Shown in pieces: positions 27,401 through 35,598 of a stretch of DNA of 49,422 bases (positions are counted from its first letter, which is position 1; each line of letters opens with the position of its first letter). A program made the translations under genes and the position numbers. This DNA comes from an uncultured Clostridia bacterium (GTDB taxonomy: Bacteria; Bacillota; Clostridia; Monoglobales; Monoglobaceae). The stretch is from positions 1-49,422 of the forward strand of contig CAKSFQ010000019.1 of the NCBI GenBank assembly GCA_934454115.1, given 5' to 3'. Below the pieces are notes generated by a model. It did not search any database, was not told the origin of the DNA, and saw nothing but the letters and a program-made list of their open reading frames with translations.

Positions 27401-29399
27401 TGACACCGGATACGGTTATCAAAAAGGCTTTGGCGTGATTGGAAAAAGCGATTTTTCCGCGTTTTACAATAATGACTTGCTCTATGCGGATTTAAATGAT
27501 TATATCGTTTATAGCCGTCCTTCGCCGGAACAGATTTTGAGCGACGTTCAAAAAACGAGCGGAGGGGTACATCCGAGAATCGGTGTGAAGCAGGAGGATT
27601 TTGATCGGGTAAAGGAAGAGGTGAATACCGATGCGACAAAGAAAAGATGGTTTCTTTCGTTGAAACAGAGCGCGGATGCGGTTGTCGCAAACGAGGAACT
27701 TCCGAGTCTTGCGCTTACCGGCGGCAGATGGCTCTCCATCGGAGATGTAGAGCCACGGATTTGGGCCTTGTGCTTTGTCTATAAAATAACGGGTGATGCA
27801 AAATATGCTGAAAAGGTCTGGACGTTGCTGGAGCATATGGCGAAACGGGATGACTGGAATCCGGATCATTTTCTGGATACAGCAATAGGGTGTAATGCAT
27901 ATGCGGTTGCCTATGACTGGCTCTATCATGATTGGACGCCGGCGCAAAGAGAATTTCTCGAAAAAACTTTGCTTGAAAAAGGGTTGCGGTATTATAATGG
28001 GGGGTTGCATGCCGGTTACGATAATCGGTGGTGTAATCGTTCCGCCTCTGATATACTGTCACAGGGAGATGGAGGTAACTGGCCGATAATATGCTCATCC
28101 GGAGGTATGACAGCGGCGATAGCTTTGATGGATGTATATCCTGAGTTATGCGCATCGGTAGCAGCGGATTCGCTCCGCATGGTAGAGATGAGCGCCTTGA
28201 AAGGCTTTGCCGATGATGGCGATTGGAATGAGGGCGCTGCTTATTGGGCATATATGTCATCTTATATGGCAAATATGATTGGCGCGTTGCAGACTGCTGC
28301 CGGGACGGAATATGGTTATTATTACGATGTCCCCGGTATGAAGGAGACCGTACATTATTATGTTTCTCTGATGGGATCGGTTTCGTCCTTTAATTTTGGG
28401 GATGCCGATCAGAATGCGACATTTGACATTAACTCGATCGCATGGCATGCCAACCAATGGCTGCATTCCGGCGACACTGCGTGTGGCGAAGAGCTTTTTA
28501 GACTACTTAATCAAATTCATGTAAAGCAAAATCGCGTAGGAAGAATGTGGAGTATTCTTTTCATGGACAGCAGTTGTTACAAAGACCCGCCGACCGTGCT
28601 GAAACGGGATTATTATTCCGATAAAATGGGGGTTGGCAGTTTTCGTACCCAATGGGATTTTAACAGAAACACAACTTATTTGGGATATGTCCGCGGCGCC
28701 AAGGTTGTGATGAGCCACCAGCACTATGATCATGGCAGTTTTGTCTTTGACAGCATGGGAAAACGCTGGGCATCCGACCTTGGAAGCGATGATTATAATA
28801 TTTCATGCTATGGTACAGATGCTTATCGAGTAAGAGCGGAGGCACATAATACCTACGTGATTAACCCGGATCAGAGCCCCGGTCAGCTGCGTGACAAATT
28901 AGGGAATTACAGTGTGAAACGAAGAAGCGATGAGAGTGTATATATGTCCATTGAAGATTTGACTTCTTCTTATACGCCTTGGGTAAATCGTGCAAGAAGA
29001 GGCTATAAATTAACAGACAGTTTTCGGTCCCTGACAGTCAGAGATGAGATAGAAATGAAGGAAAGATCTGATTTTTATTGGTTCTGGACAACAGGGGCAG
29101 AAATTACGTTGGAGGAGCGGTCGGCTATTTTAACCATTGATGGTGTAAGGATGCGGTTTGCTTTTGTTTCCAACCAGCCGCTGTCTCTTTCTGTCATGGA
29201 CTGCATCCCGCTGGAAAGCTCGCCGATTCCGGAGCCAAACCAGGATTCACAAGGAAATGCGGACAACACGGGGTATAAAAAGCTTGTGTTGCGTGGCAGT
29301 GTAAACGGTCAGTTGCAGCTTGAAGTAAAATTATCGCCGATTCTCGATGGAGCTGAAGATTTTATGCCTGAAAATTTGCCATTTGCATTATGGGACTGA
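24474..29399 (+). CDS. Secreted heparinase II/III-type lyase with duplicated N-terminal lectin-like modules
   Basis: Product of 1641 residues. A signal peptide (about 1-27) is followed by two tandem 246-residue lectin-like modules (about 33-270 and 278-518), a small linker domain (about 522-585, ILLNGTNAAELTDCLSLP...TLVLNGTTGTLTYPDGTKY) and a further domain ending RLFAWDEKTMRPYSG. Then come a concanavalin-like module like those in the preceding protein (about 690-863), the same stalk segment (SSRAVIYNQRVDIGQ) and the lyase, starting near VHPRIGVKQEDF (about 1031), with MSHQHYDHGSFVFDSMG (about 1412) and RAEAHNTYVIN. Unlike its paralogue it lacks the C-terminal F5/8 domain. Parts of the two N-terminal modules are nearly identical at DNA level. 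The ATG at 24474 lies 91 bp after the previous stop with a modest AAAGGATA site. Confidence 0.8.
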   Translation: MAFRKVGSFIIAFCIAVSGITAVCTGDTEMSAVADYCFDDGDMPFSVRWQSEGFTPIFCNGIYGRCRGDKSVQLITNAVGNNSDHVVELEANREETVQGANQRTRISIAAEDYAESEISFTPKYTIEQTVNGETYTHTGYVWNGGFVNIINGRLFLLNKDTGIDLLPQRFYVLDTWIKDEKAFVYLDGKCIVSEKNFGNPEADDNPPFYVDKMVGGKRIYDTRTYRILSQSVSSVRVKATDGAAVNGDANYTTSTKKIKVCFDDYRFETFDDKTAFSVAAVYDFNSGESPFKVRWQSYGFTPVMQDGIYGKQSGDRAIQLVTNAVGNNSDHVVELEAKEETLVQGGNQFTNISLAAEDYADSDILITPEYTIAQTVNGETYCHTGYLWNDGFARIIDGRLSVLGEDTGIILETRRFYTLRLMIENGKARVYLDDQIIMSGKNFGNPEADDNPPFYVDRMVGGKRIYDTRTYCILSQSVGSVRVKATDGVAVNGDANYTTSTKKIKVCFDDYSFGTLMAPEKAFRFQTGAPVTLTDEEKILLNGTNAAELTDCLSLPRGVTLVLNGTTGTLTYPDGTKYLFYDVIEDIPKIDNMKSGDYLTVDKAGTYRVTADDIPDDLSLYVAKYDNNRLTDFSMFRRAINRFSESVDIEFPRITADDQTRLFAWDEKTMRPYSGNLTGELKADAYDSTNVLLKEDFEPYFYKEEIQNIRFSTEQNVELQRDTAGNQQLKLSGTNSGELAAFSIPAIGEKYIFQFDIMASGGKTELEFGSRFCLSLMPDGRILMDEDALGSMKQLGYTNIALAIDPVYKTAKIYLDGLAVTDTFHALIDTDRDPWVRILSAGSASGVTVKVDNLLCYTGEKLIDISKYGGFLRERLATPEEAMAQGGNDAISFHCLSSRAVIYNQRVDIGQNPKIRDGVYYVPQKIAELGYHARVEESDGVVSVDGVRVNGFKEDGVIYINIKDLAKSKNLNYYVDDTGYGYQKGFGVIGKSDFSAFYNNDLLYADLNDYIVYSRPSPEQILSDVQKTSGGVHPRIGVKQEDFDRVKEEVNTDATKKRWFLSLKQSADAVVANEELPSLALTGGRWLSIGDVEPRIWALCFVYKITGDAKYAEKVWTLLEHMAKRDDWNPDHFLDTAIGCNAYAVAYDWLYHDWTPAQREFLEKTLLEKGLRYYNGGLHAGYDNRWCNRSASDILSQGDGGNWPIICSSGGMTAAIALMDVYPELCASVAADSLRMVEMSALKGFADDGDWNEGAAYWAYMSSYMANMIGALQTAAGTEYGYYYDVPGMKETVHYYVSLMGSVSSFNFGDADQNATFDINSIAWHANQWLHSGDTACGEELFRLLNQIHVKQNRVGRMWSILFMDSSCYKDPPTVLKRDYYSDKMGVGSFRTQWDFNRNTTYLGYVRGAKVVMSHQHYDHGSFVFDSMGKRWASDLGSDDYNISCYGTDAYRVRAEAHNTYVINPDQSPGQLRDKLGNYSVKRRSDESVYMSIEDLTSSYTPWVNRARRGYKLTDSFRSLTVRDEIEMKERSDFYWFWTTGAEITLEERSAILTIDGVRMRFAFVSNQPLSLSVMDCIPLESSPIPEPNQDSQGNADNTGYKKLVLRGSVNGQLQLEVKLSPILDGAEDFMPENLPFALWD
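25059..25267 (+). repeat. Intragenic direct repeat, copy A (209 bp)
   Basis: Matches 25797-26005 at 197 of 209 positions by my count (about 94%), offset exactly 738 bp (246 codons). It encodes the end of lectin-like module 1 (NFGNPEADDNPPFYVDKM... to KVCFDDY). The rest of the two modules is clearly more diverged. Confidence 0.9.
25797..26005 (+). repeat. Intragenic direct repeat, copy B (209 bp)
   Basis: Partner of 25059-25267, encoding the end of lectin-like module 2. Differences are mostly synonymous or conservative changes. Confidence 0.9.
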
Positions 29400-29449
29400 G
29401 AATGGAGAGGATTGGACATAAAAGACAAAATAAAAAAGGAAGTGTATTT

Positions 29450-31630
29450 ATGGCGTTACAAAAAAGAATAGTGTCAGGATTGATTGCCATTGGCGTAATG
29501 CTTTCCGGGATGGGTATTTATGCTTATCAGACAACCCAAAGTCCCGTAAGCGTAAAGTGTGATTTTGATGACAAGACCGCAATTTATACGAAGCGTTATT
29601 ACGGATCTACCTACCCGGCGTTGGAAAATGCGGTCTATGACCGACTGCCGGGTGATATGTCGGCAAAGATCGTGGATGATAACGCGACCGGAAGTAACGG
29701 ACCGACAACGGCCATTCAGTATGTGGCAATTGACGATGTGTCAAGTATTACAATCCCGGCCCCCGGAATTCGCACCTGTGTTTCTTTTGCGGCGGAGGAT
29801 TACACAGATAGTCTGATTACCGTAAATCCTAAATATACGATTGAATACCAAAAGAACGGAACGATGGTGCAGTATACCTCCGGCCTTGCAGGAATTTCCT
29901 TAATTTCAGTAGATAACGGAAGGTTGTATATTATCGGTAACGACACCGGTATCACGCTTTCGCCGAAGCGGTTTTATATGGTAGAAACTGTGATTAAGGA
30001 CAATAAGATGTACGGTTACTTAAACGGTACGCTTGTGATGGAAGGAAAAAGCTTTGGCGATATCAATGCCGATGATAACCCGCCGATCTGGCCGGGCGGC
30101 GGAGACTATATTTATACATGGAGGCTGATTTCCCAATATGTGCCGGATTTACTGGTGGAGGCCAGAGAAAAGTTGCCTAAGGATGCAGTAGATCCTACGC
30201 AATATGTTACAGTGTATTTTGATGATGTATACGTTGGTGAACTCGGCAGCGGAGACGCTACGTCCGGTGACTTTACGTTTCGCCAGGATGCCCCGATATA
30301 CAAAACGGGTTCCGGTAAAATATTTTTAAACGGACTGACAGAGACGGATTTGACAAAGTATTTGGCTACTCCGTTCAATGCAACGCTTGTTTTAAACGGA
30401 ACAACGGCAATCCTGAAGCTTGAAAATGGCGCCGTTATGATGTTTTACGATGCCTTGACCGATGTTATGATGGATGCCGAAATTCTGAAGGAGTCATTTG
30501 GAACCCAAGGCGCCTGGATGGCAGATGCCGGCGGCATTTCCGCAGAAGCTGCTTTTCGGTTTGAAAACTGCGGCGGCGGTAAAAAAGAAGACGATATTTC
30601 TCTTAAAAGCGTGATTGATCAAGCAAATTACGGAGGAGGCGCCGTGGCAGAAACGCTGTCTTATCGACTAAGCGGTACGGAGCTTGAAAATCTTTCCGAA
30701 ATATCAGAAGAAGACGACATTATTTTTAATATCATGATAAAACCGGAGGATTGCAATGCGGAACGTAAAGTTTGTCTTACCGATACCGGAAATAATACGC
30801 TGATTGCATTGAATGCAGAAGGCAAGGTGCTGGCGGGCGGCCGCGACGTTGTTGCGGACTACACCCCGGGGGAATGGTTGAATATCTCGGCGATTTTACA
30901 CAGCGGTTCCAAGATTTGGACATTGTATATGAACGGAGAAGAATGCGAGGAAGAATACCGGTTGGACGCGCCGCTTGATCTTTCAGCCGGAATTGCGCTG
31001 ATAACTGTTCCGAATCACGCAGATGTTTCTGAAAATGGTCATTCTGAAACGGCGTGGGATAACCTTCACATTTATACAGGGACGTTCTTTCCCAATCTGC
31101 TAAATTCAACGATGTCGATTACCGGATTCGAAGGAGATGGACGCAGCTTTATCAGAACCAATGGAGATATGACGGTTTTAGATTTTTTAAAGCATGTAAA
31201 TTGCAGCAATTCGTTTGTTTTGTACAGAGATAAAAATTGCGACAGTAAATTGGCTGACGATGACTATCTGACAAACAGCGTTTATGTGGTCGAAACTGCG
31301 ATGAATGGTGAAAACCTGCATACCTATCACCTTGATACAAAGATTGCGCTGACCGATGCACAAATGTCGGCAGCGGGAGATACGCTTCATTTTAGCGGCG
31401 CCTTGCGAAATCTTACTTTGGAGCAGAAAAAGGACTTCACCGTGATCGTGATTCAGTTAAAAAACAATGTGCTTTGCGATGTGACTTTTGAGACGATTTC
31501 CTCGGCGGACGACAGGTTTTCCATGGATGTGCCTAAGGCTTTTGACGCTGATAAGGCAGAACTCTGGATGATTGATTGTTGGATGGACGGAAATTCTCTG
31601 TCCGATACCTTTCACTTTGAAATAAAATAA
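29450..31630 (+). CDS. Secreted modular lectin-like protein
   Basis: Product of 726 residues: signal peptide (about 1-26, MALQKRIVSGLIAIGVMLSGMG), one lectin-like module of the type seen twice in the preceding lyase (about 35-262, starting FDDKTAIYTKRYY and closing YVTVYFDDVYVGEL), and the linker subdomain (about 278-345, KIFLNGLTETDLTKYLATP). A second concanavalin-like part follows (about 355-560, WLNISAILHSGSKIWTLYMNGEEC), then a C-terminal beta-domain ending AELWMIDCWMDGNSLSD. No catalytic domain is recognisable; a polysaccharide-binding role is likely. I start at 29450, where AAGGAAG precedes the ATG; an in-frame start at 29390 would overlap the upstream gene and spoil the signal peptide. 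Confidence 0.7.
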   Translation: MALQKRIVSGLIAIGVMLSGMGIYAYQTTQSPVSVKCDFDDKTAIYTKRYYGSTYPALENAVYDRLPGDMSAKIVDDNATGSNGPTTAIQYVAIDDVSSITIPAPGIRTCVSFAAEDYTDSLITVNPKYTIEYQKNGTMVQYTSGLAGISLISVDNGRLYIIGNDTGITLSPKRFYMVETVIKDNKMYGYLNGTLVMEGKSFGDINADDNPPIWPGGGDYIYTWRLISQYVPDLLVEAREKLPKDAVDPTQYVTVYFDDVYVGELGSGDATSGDFTFRQDAPIYKTGSGKIFLNGLTETDLTKYLATPFNATLVLNGTTAILKLENGAVMMFYDALTDVMMDAEILKESFGTQGAWMADAGGISAEAAFRFENCGGGKKEDDISLKSVIDQANYGGGAVAETLSYRLSGTELENLSEISEEDDIIFNIMIKPEDCNAERKVCLTDTGNNTLIALNAEGKVLAGGRDVVADYTPGEWLNISAILHSGSKIWTLYMNGEECEEEYRLDAPLDLSAGIALITVPNHADVSENGHSETAWDNLHIYTGTFFPNLLNSTMSITGFEGDGRSFIRTNGDMTVLDFLKHVNCSNSFVLYRDKNCDSKLADDDYLTNSVYVVETAMNGENLHTYHLDTKIALTDAQMSAAGDTLHFSGALRNLTLEQKKDFTVIVIQLKNNVLCDVTFETISSADDRFSMDVPKAFDADKAELWMIDCWMDGNSLSDTFHFEIK

Positions 31631-31657
31631 AATTTTAAAATAAAAGGATGTGTTTTT

Positions 31658-33880
31658 ATGAAAAAACGATTCAAAAAGATGGTTGCGGGCGTTGCGGCTT
31701 TCTGTATGCTTTGCTCAGGAATACTGAGTGTCAATGCGTATGAATGGACTCCCGACTCCGAAGGGGCCGCTGCCAGTGTAGTCAATAACTTTGATGATGA
31801 TACCAGTGTCTATATCAAACGCTATAATTCGGATAATAGTATAATTCCGCCAAGGGTGGACGGTGCGTTTGACAGAACGGAAGGAGATAAATCATTGGCG
31901 CTCGATACCTCATATAGTGAGGAATACCGTGTTATCGGTCATAATGATAAAAAAGACTTGTATTTACAGCAATTTACAGGGAATCCGAAAGATTCGTCTG
32001 CTGGCTTTGCGGTGCGCAACCGTTTTTCATTTGCCATTGCAGATGAAAACTGTGAAACATTTACGGTAAGAGCAGAATATAAGTTGACCGAGTATAACAC
32101 GAATACAACCATTGAAAGACAGCTAATGAGCAATACCAGTGGTATGCTGGAGGTTAATAAAGACAATAAATTATTCGTATTTAGCAAGGATACCGGCATA
32201 TCGATTGAAACCGGGAAATTCTATACGGTTGATCTCATTGCAAAGGACAAGAAGTTATACCTGTATTTAAACGGAGAGCCGGTCGCGCTTGGAACCGGTA
32301 CGGATGATTACATGGCTTTTGGTGATGAAAACGGATCTACCCCGTCATTTTGGGCAAGTGGTGTAGGAAACTGTAACAAATACAAAATAATTGCGCAATA
32401 TATGCCATCATACACGGTTAAAGCAAAGGCTGGAACAAGTCCTGCGGTAGTTTATTTGGATGATGTTTACTGCGGACCGGTTGCCGAAGATGAGAGCGTA
32501 TATGTAAATGATATTACTTTTCGGCCGGATGCGCCGGTTTATATCGCATTTGACGGAAGAATCTGTATGAATGGATCAACCGAAACCGATTTAACAAAGT
32601 ATCTTGCGATGCCGACGGGGACGACGCTGCGCATTGCCGGCAGCACGGCAATCCTTACTCATGCGGACGGTACCAAGCATTTTATTTATGATGCACTGAC
32701 AGACGGCAAGATGACATATCACTTTAACGACGGCAAAAGCCCGGTAAAGAAAAGGTACTATGGGGATAATAGCATTCCCGAACTTGTAGATGCTCAATGG
32801 GGCAGAGAGGCAGGCGATAAGTCGGCAAAAATAACGGATGGCAACAACACGGGATCAAATGGGCCGACTGAGCCGATGCAATACGTTGCGCTAGACACAT
32901 TAGCGAATACAAAACTGCCGATTGGCGCAGCAGGGATCCGGACACGGATTTCGCTTGCGGCAGATGATTATACGGATACTGAGATTAACGTAAGTCCGAA
33001 GTTTACCGGTAAAACGGAAAATAGGGAGAGTTGGTTTGTTCTTCCCTCAGGATATATCAGGATTGTAAATGGAGAATTATATATTACCAGTATTGATACC
33101 GGTGTGAGATTGGATGCGCAGAAGTTTTATGACATCGAAACCGTGGTACAAAACAAGAAGATGAGCGCATACTTAAACGGCGTGTTGCTGTTTGCGGATA
33201 GAAGTTTTGGTGATCCGGAAAAAACAGATAATCCGGACTTTTATATGAATGATGGCGGCGCCTTCATTCAAAGCGGATATGAGATTATTAATCAGGGGAT
33301 TCCGGAAATCAACGCCAATAAGACATCCGTCTATAACGGTACAAGCGAAGAATTCGTCAACGTTTATGTCGATGATTTTAGCATGGGGCCGATTGCTGAC
33401 GGAGAACAGGTGTATCCGGGAGTAACCTTTGAGAACGGTGCGGTATGCGATGGCAAAACAGGAACGATTTACTTAAACGGTACCCAAGAGGGTGATTTGA
33501 CAACCCATGTAGCGGTGGGAGCCGGGCAGACGTTTCAGGTAAACGGCAATCGCGCAGCAGTAGTTAATCCGGATGGAACCCGGTATTTTTATGATGTGAA
33601 AGAGGGGTATGTGTTTACAAGCGGCGAGAAAAGGAATTTTACTCTCCCGGCAGGGAATTATGAATGTACCGCCGATACCAAAGATGGTGACATGCTGTTA
33701 ATCGTTGCGTCGTATGACGGTCAGAATTTTAAGGCGGTTGACATTTTGAAAAGGGTAACCGGAACAGACAAAACGTTTGCGCTGCCGGCAGCATTATCCG
33801 TGACGGACAAGAGGGTATTTTTGTGGAATGCAGAGAGCTTAAGTCCGTACGGCGGTGATATTGTTCTGGTGAAAAAGTAA
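31658..33880 (+). CDS. Secreted modular lectin-like protein with two modules
   Basis: Product of 740 residues: signal peptide (about 1-28, MKKRFKKMVAGVAAFCMLCSG...VNA), module 1 (about 40-275) with linker subdomain (about 290-350, ICMNGSTETDLTKYLAMP), module 2 (about 355-580; GSNGPTEPMQYVALD repeats a phrase of the preceding protein) with linker subdomain (about 590-650, TIYLNGTQEGDLTTH). The final domain ends DKRVFLWNAESLSPYGGD, like the middle of the 1641-residue lyase. No catalytic or anchoring domain is seen. It starts 27 bp after the previous stop with AAAAGGATG upstream, so it is clearly co-transcribed. Probable role: substrate binding or assembly at the cell surface. Confidence 0.7.
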   Translation: MKKRFKKMVAGVAAFCMLCSGILSVNAYEWTPDSEGAAASVVNNFDDDTSVYIKRYNSDNSIIPPRVDGAFDRTEGDKSLALDTSYSEEYRVIGHNDKKDLYLQQFTGNPKDSSAGFAVRNRFSFAIADENCETFTVRAEYKLTEYNTNTTIERQLMSNTSGMLEVNKDNKLFVFSKDTGISIETGKFYTVDLIAKDKKLYLYLNGEPVALGTGTDDYMAFGDENGSTPSFWASGVGNCNKYKIIAQYMPSYTVKAKAGTSPAVVYLDDVYCGPVAEDESVYVNDITFRPDAPVYIAFDGRICMNGSTETDLTKYLAMPTGTTLRIAGSTAILTHADGTKHFIYDALTDGKMTYHFNDGKSPVKKRYYGDNSIPELVDAQWGREAGDKSAKITDGNNTGSNGPTEPMQYVALDTLANTKLPIGAAGIRTRISLAADDYTDTEINVSPKFTGKTENRESWFVLPSGYIRIVNGELYITSIDTGVRLDAQKFYDIETVVQNKKMSAYLNGVLLFADRSFGDPEKTDNPDFYMNDGGAFIQSGYEIINQGIPEINANKTSVYNGTSEEFVNVYVDDFSMGPIADGEQVYPGVTFENGAVCDGKTGTIYLNGTQEGDLTTHVAVGAGQTFQVNGNRAAVVNPDGTRYFYDVKEGYVFTSGEKRNFTLPAGNYECTADTKDGDMLLIVASYDGQNFKAVDILKRVTGTDKTFALPAALSVTDKRVFLWNAESLSPYGGDIVLVKK

Positions 33881-33900
33881 ACGGAGATAGGTGGCGTATG

Positions 33901-33930
33901 GTTCTCCGGCGACTGTTTTCGCCGGAGAAC
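33901..33930. other. Perfect intercistronic hairpin
   Basis: 12-bp perfect stem GTTCTCCGGCGA/TCGCCGGAGAAC with a 6-nt loop, between the two-module protein and the SLH protein. No T-tract follows, so it is unlikely to be a full terminator. Such structures often mark mRNA processing or stability boundaries and may set different expression levels within the operon. Confidence 0.75.
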
Positions 33931-33955
33931 CCAAAATAACTGGAGGAAGATGATT

Positions 33956-35584
33956 ATGAAAAGGAGTTTGGCTGTATTTTTTGCAATAATCGGGCTTTGT
34001 ATGTCTGTTTGTGCTGCGGATAGTGATATCGCATTCAACGTGGAAGATAATACGGTTGACATTTCGGGAAATTACAGCGGTATGGTAAACATTTATGTTC
34101 TGAATCATGATGCGGACAAAGACAGTATTGATAATGCTGAAAACAAGCCTATATATGTGCGGCAATTTGTTGCAAAAGGTAAGTTTTTGCATAAAATTTA
34201 TCTGCCGATTGATCTGGCGACTGACACGTATGACGTGTATATCAACGCAGAGAAATACGGCGAGCTCTCTTATACCAATATTCCGGATGCAAACGGATAT
34301 TTAGAAGAGGTCATTAATCGTCAAAAGACGGCAGAGGGTTTGAGCAATGCTATTTTAAATTCCGGCACAAAGCTTGGAATCAATCTGGAAAAAGACGGGA
34401 AGTATGTTCCGAAAATTGCGGAGCTGCTTTTGCATCGGCTTCCGCTTGTGGATACTGAGGGTAAGGCTGACTATACCATCTTTGCAGGGGAGTACAAAAA
34501 GGCATATGCGATTGTGGCAATGCGCGGCGCTAATCCGGCGGACGTTGATAGTATATTAAAGTCCAATGCGAAATACCTTGGCATTGACTATGAAAAAGAT
34601 TATGCTGAGGCGTTTGGAAGTGCGGCAAAAGAGCGGTTGTGTACAATTTTGGCAGCTGCGGACATTACCTATGAGTCGGAAGAGTCTGATTTTAAACCGG
34701 TATGGGAGAGCAGCGCCTTTGTAGCGCAATGTTTTGCCGCCGAACATTGGAGTAATTTGAAAAAACTTATATCAGATAACCGGTCGTTGCTTGGCACAGA
34801 GTTTGCTTCGCTGGAGCTTAGCAACGATGACTATGTCGCCCTGATGAGTCAGCGAAGTAAATTTTACAGTGTCCGCGATATTATTGATATCGCCAAGAAA
34901 GTCAAGGATACGGGTGCAGGGGAACAAGGCGGCAGCGGCGGCAGCGGCGGCAGTGGCAGCATCGGCGGTGGCGGCGGATCTTCAACCGGCAGAGGAAATG
35001 GAAATTATGCGTACGGTGAGAGCGTGGCAGGCGGGGGAAATCAGACGAATGAGGAAGGCTCTGCCTTTGCGGATTTGAAAGACTATGCCTGGGCTGTGGA
35101 TGCGATCGATTTTCTAAAACAGAAGAATATTGTAAGCGGTACGGGGGATAAAAAATTTGAACCGGCAAGAGTGGTTAACCGTGCAGAATTTGCAAAAATG
35201 GTTAGTTTGATTTTGGGATTGGAAGAAAAAGATTGTATTTTCCGCGATGTTACAAAAAAGGATTGGTTTTATGGATATGTGGGTGCGCTTTCAGACGCCG
35301 ATATCATCCAGGGGTATCAGGGAGAGTTTAAGCCATATGACAGCTTACAAAGACAGGATGCTGCAGTGATTATTAAGCGGGTTCTTGATACAAAAGGCAG
35401 GACATTTGCGAAAACAAAGAATTTCAAGGATGAGGCTGCAATCGATGATTATGCGTTAGAGGCTGTCAAGTGTCTTGCTGGCGAGGGGATTATCAACGGC
35501 AAGGGTAATGAAGAATTTGTACCTAAGGCGGAATTGACCAGAGCGGAGGCGGCGGTGCTGGTATACAGAGCATTTTTTGAGTAA
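33956..35584 (+). CDS. SLH-domain surface protein (C-terminal SLH triplet)
   Basis: Product of 542 residues: signal peptide (about 1-20, MKRSLAVFFAIIGLCMSVCA), an N-terminal beta-domain (about 25-110), a mainly helical middle (about 115-315, with LGINLEKDGKYVPKIAELLL and ILAAADITYESEE), a Gly/Ser-rich linker (about 322-350), then three SLH domains (about 370-423, 426-483, 487-542; signatures FADLKDYAWAVDAI, VNRAEFAKMV, FRDVTKKDWFYGYV, LTRAEAAVLVYRAF). I start at 33956 because GGAGG at 42-46 of that row is 9 nt upstream; the ATG at 33950 is only 3 nt from it. The SLH triplet attaches it to the cell wall. It is a candidate anchor for the lyases and lectin-like proteins encoded upstream. Confidence 0.85.
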   Translation: MKRSLAVFFAIIGLCMSVCAADSDIAFNVEDNTVDISGNYSGMVNIYVLNHDADKDSIDNAENKPIYVRQFVAKGKFLHKIYLPIDLATDTYDVYINAEKYGELSYTNIPDANGYLEEVINRQKTAEGLSNAILNSGTKLGINLEKDGKYVPKIAELLLHRLPLVDTEGKADYTIFAGEYKKAYAIVAMRGANPADVDSILKSNAKYLGIDYEKDYAEAFGSAAKERLCTILAAADITYESEESDFKPVWESSAFVAQCFAAEHWSNLKKLISDNRSLLGTEFASLELSNDDYVALMSQRSKFYSVRDIIDIAKKVKDTGAGEQGGSGGSGGSGSIGGGGGSSTGRGNGNYAYGESVAGGGNQTNEEGSAFADLKDYAWAVDAIDFLKQKNIVSGTGDKKFEPARVVNRAEFAKMVSLILGLEEKDCIFRDVTKKDWFYGYVGALSDADIIQGYQGEFKPYDSLQRQDAAVIIKRVLDTKGRTFAKTKNFKDEAAIDDYALEAVKCLAGEGIINGKGNEEFVPKAELTRAEAAVLVYRAFFE

Positions 35585-35598
35585 GAGAGGTATTCAGG

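Noticed and set aside
27358..28272. Long minus-strand ORFs opposite the second lyase
   Set aside because: They are low-complexity shadows of a clear plus-strand gene, without ribosome binding sites and without recognisable protein features.
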